This document shows, in pieces, positions 41,767 through 49,942 of a DNA stretch of 64,000 nt. Both the position numbers and the translations under genes were made by a program. Source of the DNA: GCA-2733415 sp049614485 (lineage in GTDB: Bacteria > Bacteroidota > Bacteroidia > Flavobacteriales > Flavobacteriaceae). The stretch is from positions 1 to 64,000 of the forward strand of contig JBMZDR010000008.1 of the NCBI GenBank assembly GCA_049614485.1, read 5' to 3'. The notes under the pieces were generated by a model that was not told the DNA's origin, searched no databases, and was given only the letters and a program-made list of their open reading frames with translations. The first letter of the stretch is position 1; each line of letters begins with the position of its first letter.

Positions 41767-43161
41767 ATGTCAGAAACTATGATCATATTAATTGCGAGTA
41801 TTTTATTTGGAATTGTTGGTTTTTTAATAGGGAAACACCTTACAAAACTTCAACATAAATCTGAGTTAAGTGGTGTTGCGGAACGTAATAATTTACTTGA
41901 AAAACAAATTATTGATACCAAGAACTCAGCTGAATTAGAATATAAAAAACTAGATAAAAACTTTCAATTACAATTGAATGGATTAAAAGAACAAGTCTTT
42001 AAATCTGATCAAGAAAAAGAATTGATTAGAAAACAAAAAGATTCCACTACTATTGAACTGACAAAATTGACTTCGGAATTTGAAAATTTAAAGGCTCAGA
42101 ATGAGACACAAAAAGATGAGGTTAATCAGTTGCAAGAAAAATTTTCTAAAGAATTTGAAAACCTAGCCAATAAGATATTAGATGAAAAGTCTGATAAATT
42201 TACGGAATTGAATAAAGAAAATATTAAAGGAATATTAAACCCTCTTCAAGAAAAAATACAACATTTTGAAAAGAGAATTGACGATACGCATAAAGAAAGT
42301 ATAGGTCATCATGCAAGCTTGAAGGAACAAATTTTGGGATTAAAAGATTTAAACTTACAAATGAGTAAGGAAGCAATCAATTTAACGAAAGCTTTAAAAG
42401 GTGACAGTAAATTGCAAGGAAACTGGGGAGAACTTGTTTTAGAACGTGTTCTTGAAAAATCAGGGTTGGAAAAAGATAGAGAGTATTTTGTACAGCAAAG
42501 TTTTGTTACAGAAGACGGAAGCAGAGTGTTACCAGATGTAGTTATTAATCTTCCCGACAATAAAAAAATGATAGTAGACTCTAAGGTTTCATTAACACAT
42601 TATGAAAGGTATGTTAATGAAGATGATGAATCGTTAAAACACCAGTATTTAAAAGAACATGTTAATTCAATAAAGCGACATGTAGACCAATTGGGTGATA
42701 AGAACTACCACGATTTATATAAAATTGACAGCCCAGATTTTGTGCTGTTATTTATACCAATTGAACCTGCTTTTGCTGTGGCGTTAAACGAGGATAATTC
42801 ATTATATAATAAAGCCTTTGAAAAGAATATAGTTATTGTAACTCCAGCAACATTATTAGCTACATTGCGTACAATTGATACAATGTGGAATAATGAAAAA
42901 CAACAGAAGAATGCTATAGAAATTGCTCGTCAAGCAGGTGCGTTATATGATAAGTTTCATGGTTTAATGACTGACTTAACAGCGGTTGGTAAAGATATGG
43001 ACAGGGCTAAAAATAATTATTCAACAGCAATGAATAAGTTATTTGAAGGAAAAGGAAACTTAATAACATCTGTAGAGAAAATTAAAAAGCTAGGGGCAAA
43101 AGCGAAAAAAACTTTGCCCGAAGCTATTGTGAATAAAGCAATAGAGTCAGAAGAAAATTAA
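41767..43161 (+). CDS. rmuC: DNA recombination protein RmuC family
   Basis: A 464-residue protein with an N-terminal membrane helix (about 5-24), a long coiled coil (about 35-150) and the RmuC nuclease-like domain (LKGDSKLQGNWGELVLERVLEKSGL, VLPDVVINLPDNKKMIVDSKVSL). It is linked in E. coli to limiting inversions at short inverted repeats. It probably shares a transcript with the small membrane protein 14 bases downstream. Confidence 0.94.
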   Translation: MSETMIILIASILFGIVGFLIGKHLTKLQHKSELSGVAERNNLLEKQIIDTKNSAELEYKKLDKNFQLQLNGLKEQVFKSDQEKELIRKQKDSTTIELTKLTSEFENLKAQNETQKDEVNQLQEKFSKEFENLANKILDEKSDKFTELNKENIKGILNPLQEKIQHFEKRIDDTHKESIGHHASLKEQILGLKDLNLQMSKEAINLTKALKGDSKLQGNWGELVLERVLEKSGLEKDREYFVQQSFVTEDGSRVLPDVVINLPDNKKMIVDSKVSLTHYERYVNEDDESLKHQYLKEHVNSIKRHVDQLGDKNYHDLYKIDSPDFVLLFIPIEPAFAVALNEDNSLYNKAFEKNIVIVTPATLLATLRTIDTMWNNEKQQKNAIEIARQAGALYDKFHGLMTDLTAVGKDMDRAKNNYSTAMNKLFEGKGNLITSVEKIKKLGAKAKKTLPEAIVNKAIESEEN

Positions 43162-43175
43162 TAAATATTATAGAT

Positions 43176-43541
43176 ATGAAGAAAATTATTTTTTTACTAG
43201 TATTAGTAATTACATTAGGTTTTGGAGCTTATTTTGCGTTTGTTTATTATGTGCCGTACAGTGAAGGTGTACGTTCAGGAGAACTGATAAAAATAAGTAA
43301 AAAAGGAGTAATGGTAAAAACATGGGAAGGCGAAATTAGCCAAGGGATTTCTGGTGCTCAAATTTTTAAATTTTCAATAGAGAACACAGAAAAAAAAGTT
43401 ATTTATGACCTACAGAAAATGCAAGGTAATTATGTAAAAGTATTCTATAAAGAACGTTATAAACGCATCTTTTGGCTTGGAGATTCCAAATACTTTATAA
43501 CTAAAGTTCAAAAGGAGGCATCACCACATTTTAGGAACTAA
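43176..43541 (+). CDS. Small membrane-anchored protein, function unknown
   Basis: A 121-residue protein with one N-terminal transmembrane helix (about 4-26) and a beta-rich periplasmic part (YSEGVRSGELIKISKKGVMVKTWEGEI). I recognise it as a type common in flavobacteria but with no established function; similar proteins are sometimes mislabelled as metabolic dehydrogenases, and nothing in this sequence supports that. It follows rmuC by 14 bases. Confidence 0.8.
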   Translation: MKKIIFLLVLVITLGFGAYFAFVYYVPYSEGVRSGELIKISKKGVMVKTWEGEISQGISGAQIFKFSIENTEKKVIYDLQKMQGNYVKVFYKERYKRIFWLGDSKYFITKVQKEASPHFRN

Positions 43542-43543
43542 CT

Positions 43544-43594
43544 GATATCAATAAAAAAGAGGAGCTACTTTAGCTCCTCTTTTTTATTGATATC
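43544..43594. terminator. Bidirectional terminator, 24-bp perfect palindrome
   Basis: Arms at 43544-43567 and 43571-43594 are exact complements with a CTT loop; the core is AGAGGAGCTA/TAGCTCCTCT, flanked by A6 and T6. It lies between convergent genes and can serve both strands. Confidence 0.95.
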
Positions 43595-43603
43595 GTAACG
43601 GTA

Positions 43604-44302
43604 TTATAATTTTTTACGCTCTTTTATCAGTGTCTCTAATTCTTTACCGTAAATGGTAGCTTTAGCTTTTTTAGATAAGCCATTATATATAGAATCTAAA
43701 TACACGACATTTGCTTCTTCAATTTCTCTGGCGCCAATAAAAGCTGCAACAGATGTTCTTTTATGAGTTAAAGCAAATTGTATTGCTCTCAAATATTTTG
43801 CACGTGTTAATGCTGTTACTTTTTTATCAGAAGCAACAATATCATCCTCATTGTTTTTCATTTGCGCCTGAATAAACTCAATGTTGGCTTGGGCTAACAT
43901 TTTATTAATGTCTTTTAATGCATTCTGATATTCAGTATATATTCTATGATTTTTACTACCTGTAATAACAACTTCAGAATTTATTTTTTCTAAATGCGTG
44001 TTTAGTTTTAAAGCTCCTTTTTCACCAAAAAATGTAATACGGTCATTATAATCAGAACCATCTACTTTATCAACATAAATATAAAAAAGCTCAGGAGAGG
44101 CTACAGTAGTGCTTAAAGAAAACGTATCTTGACCGTTAATTACAATGGAATCTAAATCAATTAAAGAGCTGTCTACAATTTTCTGTAAATAAACAGTTCC
44201 TTTTTTTAGTCCAGTTATAGTAGCTTCAACATGCATTTCATTTTCTTTTTTACAAGAAACAAGCCCTATTATTACAGCTAAAATGTATAGTAAGTTTTTC
44301 AT
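43604..44302 (-). CDS. DUF4369 family lipoprotein
   Basis: A 232-residue lipoprotein (IIGLVSC) with the N-terminal DUF4369 beta-sandwich (EATITGLKKGTVYLQKIVDSSLIDLDSI). In Bacteroidota this domain often precedes a thioredoxin fold; here the C-terminal part (about 120-232) is helical with no CxxC motif, so no redox function is expected. It is monocistronic. Confidence 0.85.
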   Translation of the reverse strand: MKNLLYILAVIIGLVSCKKENEMHVEATITGLKKGTVYLQKIVDSSLIDLDSIVINGQDTFSLSTTVASPELFYIYVDKVDGSDYNDRITFFGEKGALKLNTHLEKINSEVVITGSKNHRIYTEYQNALKDINKMLAQANIEFIQAQMKNNEDDIVASDKKVTALTRAKYLRAIQFALTHKRTSVAAFIGAREIEEANVVYLDSIYNGLSKKAKATIYGKELETLIKERKKL

Positions 44303-44375
44303 TAGATATACTTTAAATTCAGTGAATTATTATTTGATACAAATATGCAACTCTTTAAGTTTTGTAACAATTATT

Positions 44376-45689
44376 TTAAGGAGAAACAGCAACTATTTCC
44401 ATTAAAATTGTACATGCTATTGCGGCGATAGTTCCAATGGCATAGCCCATCACAGCTAGTAATACACCAACTGTAGCTAATGATGGATGAAAAGCTGAAG
44501 CTACAATAGGAGCAGATGCAGCACCACCAACGTTTGCTTGACTTCCAACGGCTAAAAAGAAATATGGTGCTTTAATTAGCTTCGCAATTAAAATTAAAAG
44601 TGCAGCGTGTATTGTCATCCAAATTAGTCCAACGGCAATTAAACCTGTATTGTCCATAATCATTGTCAGGTCCATTTTCATTCCTATAGATGCAACGAGG
44701 ATATATATAAATACACTACCAAATTTACTAGCGCCTGCACCTTCATAATTCTTAGCTTTTGTAAAGGATAGTGCTACGGCTGTAATTGTAGAAATTGAAA
44801 TCATCCAGAAGAAACTTGACCCTAAGAATGTAAAAATATTACGAGTTGTTGCGCTTTGTATGCTTGCTACAAAATCACCAAAGAAGCTACTTAAGTATCC
44901 AGAGCCAAAATGTGCAAAACTTACAGTTCCAAAGGCAATAGCTGCCATAATCATCATGTCTGTAACAGAAGGATTACGTTTAACACTTTCTGTAAATGTC
45001 GACATTTTTTCTTTTAACGCCTCAATAGAAGAGTTATCGGCATTCAACCATTTATCTATTTTTTTAGATTTACCAATACCAATTAATAAAATAGCCATCC
45101 ATAAGTTTGCAACAACAATATCAACAAATACCATTCCTCCATATAACTTCTGGTTGTAGCCATAAATTTCAAGCATTGCCGTTTGGTTGGCGCCTCCACC
45201 AATCCAACTTCCGGCTAATGTAGAAAGTCCTCTCCAAACAGCGTCTGGTCCTGCGCCACCAACAGTTTCTGGTGAAATTATTGAAATTATTAATATGGCA
45301 ATTGGCCCCCCAATTACAATACCAACAGTTCCTGTAAAAAACATGACTAAAGCACGCCATCCTAAATTGAATACTGCTTTTAAATCGATGCTTAAAGTCA
45401 TTAGTACTAGTGCAGCAGGCAGTAAAAACCGACTTGATACATAGTATAAGTTTGAATGGTGTTCAGTTACGTTTCCTGCAGTATCTGTAGTTTCCCATTC
45501 AGGAGCTATAACGCCTAATGTTGTGAATACGGCAGGAATCATATAAGCCATGAATAACCCAGGGACTATTTTATAAAACTTTTTCCAGAAGCCTGAATCT
45601 TTTGATTCTGTATAAAAAATGAACCCTAAAGAGAGCATTAATACTCCAAATACAATTGTATCATTTGTGAAAATTGGTGCGTTATCCAT
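44376..45689 (-). CDS. DUF819 family membrane protein
   Basis: A 437-residue polytopic membrane protein (YjcL/DUF819), about 11 transmembrane segments, glycine-rich, with GSWIGGGANQTAMLEIYG and GSQANVGGAASAPIVASAF. These two re-entrant-like blocks resemble sodium-dependent transporter folds; substrate unknown. Single gene, no neighbour in tight linkage. Confidence 0.9.
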   Translation of the reverse strand: MDNAPIFTNDTIVFGVLMLSLGFIFYTESKDSGFWKKFYKIVPGLFMAYMIPAVFTTLGVIAPEWETTDTAGNVTEHHSNLYYVSSRFLLPAALVLMTLSIDLKAVFNLGWRALVMFFTGTVGIVIGGPIAILIISIISPETVGGAGPDAVWRGLSTLAGSWIGGGANQTAMLEIYGYNQKLYGGMVFVDIVVANLWMAILLIGIGKSKKIDKWLNADNSSIEALKEKMSTFTESVKRNPSVTDMMIMAAIAFGTVSFAHFGSGYLSSFFGDFVASIQSATTRNIFTFLGSSFFWMISISTITAVALSFTKAKNYEGAGASKFGSVFIYILVASIGMKMDLTMIMDNTGLIAVGLIWMTIHAALLILIAKLIKAPYFFLAVGSQANVGGAASAPIVASAFHPSLATVGVLLAVMGYAIGTIAAIACTILMEIVAVSP

Positions 45690-45720
45690 TTAATTAGTTT
45701 TTTTAGTGGTTGCAAAATAC

Positions 45721-45750
45721 AAAAATAAAAAGCAGCTCAGTGAGCTGCTT
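45721..45750 (-). terminator. Terminator of the alpha/beta hydrolase gene
   Basis: A 9-bp stem AAGCAGCTC/GAGCTGCTT with an AGT loop, followed on the minus strand by a T-rich run. Confidence 0.87.
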
Positions 45751-45773
45751 GATAAATATATGTTTTTATATCG

Positions 45774-46703
45774 TTATTTTATAAATGCACTTATTGCCTT
45801 TGCTAATTCAGGTGCATTTTTTAATTGTGGCATGTTATAGGTTTTTGCGTTTTCTTGTGTGTCTTTACTTTCAACAGTTTTTAACACATGATTCATATGC
45901 TTTATTATTAATAACTCAGCATCTTTTTTACCATCTTTCAATAACTCAGCATCTTTAGGTGTAACTTGAATATCATTATCACCATTAATGATTAAAACTG
46001 GAGTAGTTAACTTTCCTAGTTCATCACTTGGTGAGTAGGCCATCCAACTTCTGATAAATGGCTGTACATCTAAATTAAAAATATTTGCTAAACCAGGGTT
46101 AAAGTTTTTATCCGTTTTCCCAGATTTTAAAACCTCAAAAGTTTTTTTTGCACTTTCTACCAAATCATTAGCGCCCATCATTCCAATTTGTTCTAATATA
46201 ACTTGGTCGATAGATTTTCCAGGCCCTGAAATAGACACAAATCCATTAACATTTTCTGTTGCTGCTAACATTCCAACTAATGATCCTTGGCTATGGCCTA
46301 TAATATATATGTTTGAATAGTGTTTGATGTTTTTTAAATACGCCACTACTTTTTTTGCATCAGCAACAAAGTCGTCAAAAGTGACTTGTTTTATTTGTTT
46401 TTCACTAGCTCCCTTTTTAAGCATGGTCAAGGCGCGCTTATCATATCTAAATGTAGCAATGCCTTCACTTGTTAGATCTTCAGCTAAATATTTTAGGGAA
46501 TTGTTTTTCATGAAGTTCTGATTTCCATCTCTGTCATTTGGCCCAGAACCAGGAATGATTATCGCTACAGTTGAAGTTTTACTATTGGGTATTAATAATG
46601 TACCTTCTACATAATTACTAACTGTGATATCTTGAGCAATGAAGTCTTGAGCAGTTGCAATTGTATTGATGAATAATCCGATTAGTAATAGTAGTTTTTT
46701 CAT
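45774..46703 (-). CDS. Alpha/beta hydrolase, secreted
   Basis: A 309-residue serine hydrolase with a signal peptide (ending NTIATA). The nucleophile elbow is GHSQGS, the oxyanion region IPGSGPNDRDGN, and a C-terminal His lies in HMNHVLKTV. It is an acyl-peptidase/esterase-like family commonly found in Bacteroidota; substrate not predictable. Single gene. Confidence 0.88.
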   Translation of the reverse strand: MKKLLLLIGLFINTIATAQDFIAQDITVSNYVEGTLLIPNSKTSTVAIIIPGSGPNDRDGNQNFMKNNSLKYLAEDLTSEGIATFRYDKRALTMLKKGASEKQIKQVTFDDFVADAKKVVAYLKNIKHYSNIYIIGHSQGSLVGMLAATENVNGFVSISGPGKSIDQVILEQIGMMGANDLVESAKKTFEVLKSGKTDKNFNPGLANIFNLDVQPFIRSWMAYSPSDELGKLTTPVLIINGDNDIQVTPKDAELLKDGKKDAELLIIKHMNHVLKTVESKDTQENAKTYNMPQLKNAPELAKAISAFIK

Positions 46704-46755
46704 GAGATTGAGTTTAATAATTGTCTTTCAAATAAAATGCCAAATTGAATCTAGC

Positions 46756-47058
46756 TTATAATTTATAAAGTTTTGAATTCGATTTAATAAGTAAATATGG
46801 TATTCCGATTATCATAGCTGTATAAAAAGAACTATTTTCAAAAAGCGGATTTCCTGTGAATTTAGTTAATATGTAACCGATAACAATTACAATAGCCATC
46901 GAGAAAAAAACATTTCTAAACAGCGTAGCAATTTTTTCAATATTATAAGTTGCTTTCTTTTCAGCAGGCATTGTGTTATAGCCAGCTATTAAGTTATAAC
47001 GTTTAAAATTCTTTATAAGAACACCAATAAGAATAAATAATCCAGCAGTTAATAGCAT
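46756..47058 (-). CDS. DUF3784 family small membrane protein
   Basis: A 100-residue protein with three hydrophobic segments and the DUF3784 pattern (LIAGYNTMPAEKKATYNIEKIATLFRNV). Function unknown. It lies 23 bases downstream of the pseudouridine synthase gene and may share its transcript. Confidence 0.85.
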   Translation of the reverse strand: MLLTAGLFILIGVLIKNFKRYNLIAGYNTMPAEKKATYNIEKIATLFRNVFFSMAIVIVIGYILTKFTGNPLFENSSFYTAMIIGIPYLLIKSNSKLYKL

Positions 47059-47081
47059 GTATTGTGTTTTTTATAAAGATA

Positions 47082-47969
47082 TTAATTTTTATGTTTCAAA
47101 TACCGTTTTTCTTCTCTATTTAAATAGCTCTCAAACTTCTTGGGAGTAGGTATTGTTAATGTTAAATTTTGTTTAGTAATAGGATGAGATAAACTAATTG
47201 TTGTTGCAGCTAAAAATAAGCCTTTGTGCATCATGACATTTTTAGGTGCGTAGAGTTTGTCGCCAACAATAGGAAATCCTAATTCTGATAAATGCACACG
47301 TAATTGATGTGTTCTACCAGTTTTAGGTGCTAGTTTTACTAAGGTGAGATGCTCGTTTTGTAAAGCATTAATTTGTGACACTGTTATGTACTCCGTTAAT
47401 GCAGATTGTGAATTGACATTAGTGGTTATAATACCAGATGAAGGTAATTTTCCAACAACAATGGCGTGATAAGTTTTCTGAATGGTTTTTGCTTCAAACT
47501 GATTATGCAACTGTATTTGTGCTGACTTTGTTTTTGCAATTAATAAAATACCACTTGTCGGATTGTCCAAACGATGTACAGGTTTTGGGAAGTTTAAAGC
47601 ATCAGGTTGAGTTGATGTTTTAAGGTTGTATGGTAATGCGTTTTCAATGGTTTTGTAGTAGTTTCCGTTTGTAGGAAATCCTGCGGGTTTATTTACTGCT
47701 GCAAAATAATCATCTTCATAAATAAGCTCTAACTCCAATTGAAATACTTTTTTCGGATTGGTATCTGGAGCAATCAGTTGAATAAGTTGCCCGGCTTTAA
47801 TCCAATCGCTAGTTTCTGCAATAGCGCCATCTATTAAAATACATTTTTTAGCAATACACTTTTTTACGGCGCTTCTGCTTTGTAGTTTTTCAAATACAGT
47901 GCCAGCATATTCTTGTATGCGAATATGGTAATCACCTTCTGGTACGATATGTTTTTCTAGGATAATCAT
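47082..47969 (-). CDS. RluA family pseudouridine synthase
   Basis: RNA pseudouridine synthase with an N-terminal S4-like domain (about 10-70) and a catalytic domain holding HRLDNPTSGILLIAK, where Asp is the nucleophile. The C-terminal motif GRTHQLRVHLSELGFPIVGDKLY is intact. I place the start at ATG 47969 (MIILEKHIVPEG, 295 residues); ATG 47981 is possible. Which rRNA or tRNA site it modifies cannot be said. Confidence 0.92.
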   Translation of the reverse strand: MIILEKHIVPEGDYHIRIQEYAGTVFEKLQSRSAVKKCIAKKCILIDGAIAETSDWIKAGQLIQLIAPDTNPKKVFQLELELIYEDDYFAAVNKPAGFPTNGNYYKTIENALPYNLKTSTQPDALNFPKPVHRLDNPTSGILLIAKTKSAQIQLHNQFEAKTIQKTYHAIVVGKLPSSGIITTNVNSQSALTEYITVSQINALQNEHLTLVKLAPKTGRTHQLRVHLSELGFPIVGDKLYAPKNVMMHKGLFLAATTISLSHPITKQNLTLTIPTPKKFESYLNREEKRYLKHKN

Positions 47970-48008
47970 TGATTTAAACAAAGATAATAGAATAGGGTGG
48001 ATGATAAT

Positions 48009-48040
48009 AAAAAACGCTTCTCATTTGAGAAGCGTTTTTT
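48009..48040 (-). terminator. Terminator of purA
   Basis: A 14-15 bp stem (core ACGCTTCTC/GAGAAGCGT) bordered by A6 and T6, between the purA stop and the pseudouridine synthase start. Confidence 0.92.
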
Positions 48041-48067
48041 GTGTTTTTCAAAAGACAGTAGTGTCTC

Positions 48068-49339
48068 TTATCTGTGTATTGTTTGAGTTCTGTCTGGTCC
48101 TACAGAAACAATTTTAATTGGAATTTCTAATTCTTTTTCTAAAAATGCGATATATTCATTCAATTCTTTAGGGAACTGACTTGCCTCAGTCATTTTAGTT
48201 AAATCTTCTTTCCAACATGGGAACTTTGTGTATATCGGAGTGATATTTTCTGGTTCAATATTATATGGTAAATGCGTAATTGTTTCACCTTTATAGTTGT
48301 ATGCTGTACATACTTCTAAGCCGTCAAACCCAGAAAGCACATCACCTTTCATCATCATTAACTGAGTTACGCCGTTAACCTGACATGCATATTTTAAGGC
48401 TACTAAATCTAGCCAACCACAACGTCTTGGACGGCCAGTTACAGCACCAAACTCACGACCAACTTTAGCCATTTCTAAACCAGTGTCATCAAATAATTCA
48501 GTAGGGAATGGTCCAGAACCTACACGTGTTGTATAAGCTTTAAATATTCCGTAAACTTCTTTAATTTTATTAGGTGCAACTCCTAAACCTGTACAAGCTC
48601 CAGAAGCTGTAGTGTTTGAAGATGTTACAAACGGGTATGTTCCAAAATCAATATCTAATAAAGACCCTTGTGCACCTTCTGCAAGAATAGTTTTACCTGC
48701 TTTTAAAGCTTGGTTTAAATACTCTTCACTATCAATAAATTGTAATTCTTTTAATTTTTCAACGGCTGCAAAAAATTCTGCTTCCATTTCTGCTAAGTCA
48801 TATTGCACATCAACATTATAAAAGCTAATCATAGCTTCATGCTTGTTGGCAAGACTTCTGTATTTTTCTTTCCAATCAGATAACTCTAAATCGCCAATTC
48901 TAATTCCGTTTCTACCAGTTTTATCCATGTAAGTTGGACCAATACCTTTTAATGTAGAACCAATTTTAGCTTTACCTTTTGACGCTTCAGAAGCCGCATC
49001 AAGTAAACGGTGTGTTGGTAAAATAACGTGTGCTTTACGAGAGATAATTAGTTTTGATTTGTAATCAATGTCAAACTGATCTAAACCTTCCAATTCCTGA
49101 ACAAAAACAACAGGGTCAATAACGACTCCATTACCAATTACATTAATTGATTTTTTATGAAAAATCCCTGATGGAATAGTTCTTAAAACGTGTTTGATGC
49201 CGTCAAACTCTAAAGTGTGCCCTGCATTTGGACCTCCTTGAAAGCGAGCGATAATATCATAATCTGCGGTAAGTACGTCAACAATTTTACCTTTACCTTC
49301 GTCTCCCCATTGTAAACCTAGTAGTAAATCTACTGCCAT
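48068..49339 (-). CDS. purA: Adenylosuccinate synthetase
   Basis: GTP-dependent ligase making adenylosuccinate from IMP and aspartate; 423 residues. The N-terminal GLQWGDEGKGKIVDVL, the IMP-binding GGPNAGHT, ILAEGAQGSLLDIDFGTYPFVTSS, and TGRPRRCGW are all intact. It follows the Fur-family gene by 21 bases on the same strand. Confidence 0.97.
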   Translation of the reverse strand: MAVDLLLGLQWGDEGKGKIVDVLTADYDIIARFQGGPNAGHTLEFDGIKHVLRTIPSGIFHKKSINVIGNGVVIDPVVFVQELEGLDQFDIDYKSKLIISRKAHVILPTHRLLDAASEASKGKAKIGSTLKGIGPTYMDKTGRNGIRIGDLELSDWKEKYRSLANKHEAMISFYNVDVQYDLAEMEAEFFAAVEKLKELQFIDSEEYLNQALKAGKTILAEGAQGSLLDIDFGTYPFVTSSNTTASGACTGLGVAPNKIKEVYGIFKAYTTRVGSGPFPTELFDDTGLEMAKVGREFGAVTGRPRRCGWLDLVALKYACQVNGVTQLMMMKGDVLSGFDGLEVCTAYNYKGETITHLPYNIEPENITPIYTKFPCWKEDLTKMTEASQFPKELNEYIAFLEKELEIPIKIVSVGPDRTQTIHR

Positions 49340-49360
49340 TGTGTGTTATTTAGTGTGTTG

Positions 49361-49804
49361 TTATTTAGTTTTTTTTGTTCCGTAAAAATATAAGGAATGG
49401 TTGTGAACATCAATATCAAATACGTCTTCTATAGTTTTTTTGATAGATTGAATTCTTGGATCACAAAATTCTAAAACCTCGCCAGTATCTGTAAGGATGA
49501 CATGGTCATGGTTTTTATCAAAATAAGACTTTTCATAATGCGCTTGATTGTCACCAAACTGATGCTTTCTTACCAGACCACAATTTAGAAGCAACTCAAT
49601 GGTGTTGTAGAGTGTAGCTCTACTTACACGATATTTCTTCATTTTCATCATGATGTATAATGATTCAATATCAAAATGATCATTACTACTGTAAATTTCA
49701 TTTAAAATTGCGTATCGTTCCGGCGTTTTACGATGCCCATTTTCTTCTAAATAGCTTGTAAATACCGTTTTAACGATTTCTTGATTGTTGTCTTTTTCTT
49801 CCAT
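49361..49804 (-). CDS. Fur family transcriptional regulator
   Basis: A 147-residue Fur-type metalloregulator with a winged-helix N-terminus (ENGHRKTPERYAILNEIYSSNDHFD ... VSRATLYNTIELLLNCGLVRK) and a dimerisation domain. The metal-site segment HDHVILTDTGEVLEFCDPRI lacks the usual CxxC after HDHV, so the structural zinc site appears to be missing. It is probably Fur- or PerR-like; the metal or signal cannot be told. It lies upstream of purA. Confidence 0.92.
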   Translation of the reverse strand: MEEKDNNQEIVKTVFTSYLEENGHRKTPERYAILNEIYSSNDHFDIESLYIMMKMKKYRVSRATLYNTIELLLNCGLVRKHQFGDNQAHYEKSYFDKNHDHVILTDTGEVLEFCDPRIQSIKKTIEDVFDIDVHNHSLYFYGTKKTK

Positions 49805-49942
49805 TAATTTTAAAAATTGGAACGCACAAATTTACAATTAATTATGGCATTACCAACGAATTATTTTTGATTAAATAACATAAGGTTATTAACAATCAAA
49901 TGAGGGCGTTTATTTTGTTACAGATGTTTGAAAAAGAACAGT

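Noticed and set aside
45169..45444. Small ORFs on both strands inside the DUF819 gene
   Set aside because: Low-complexity shadows of a glycine-rich membrane gene in other frames.
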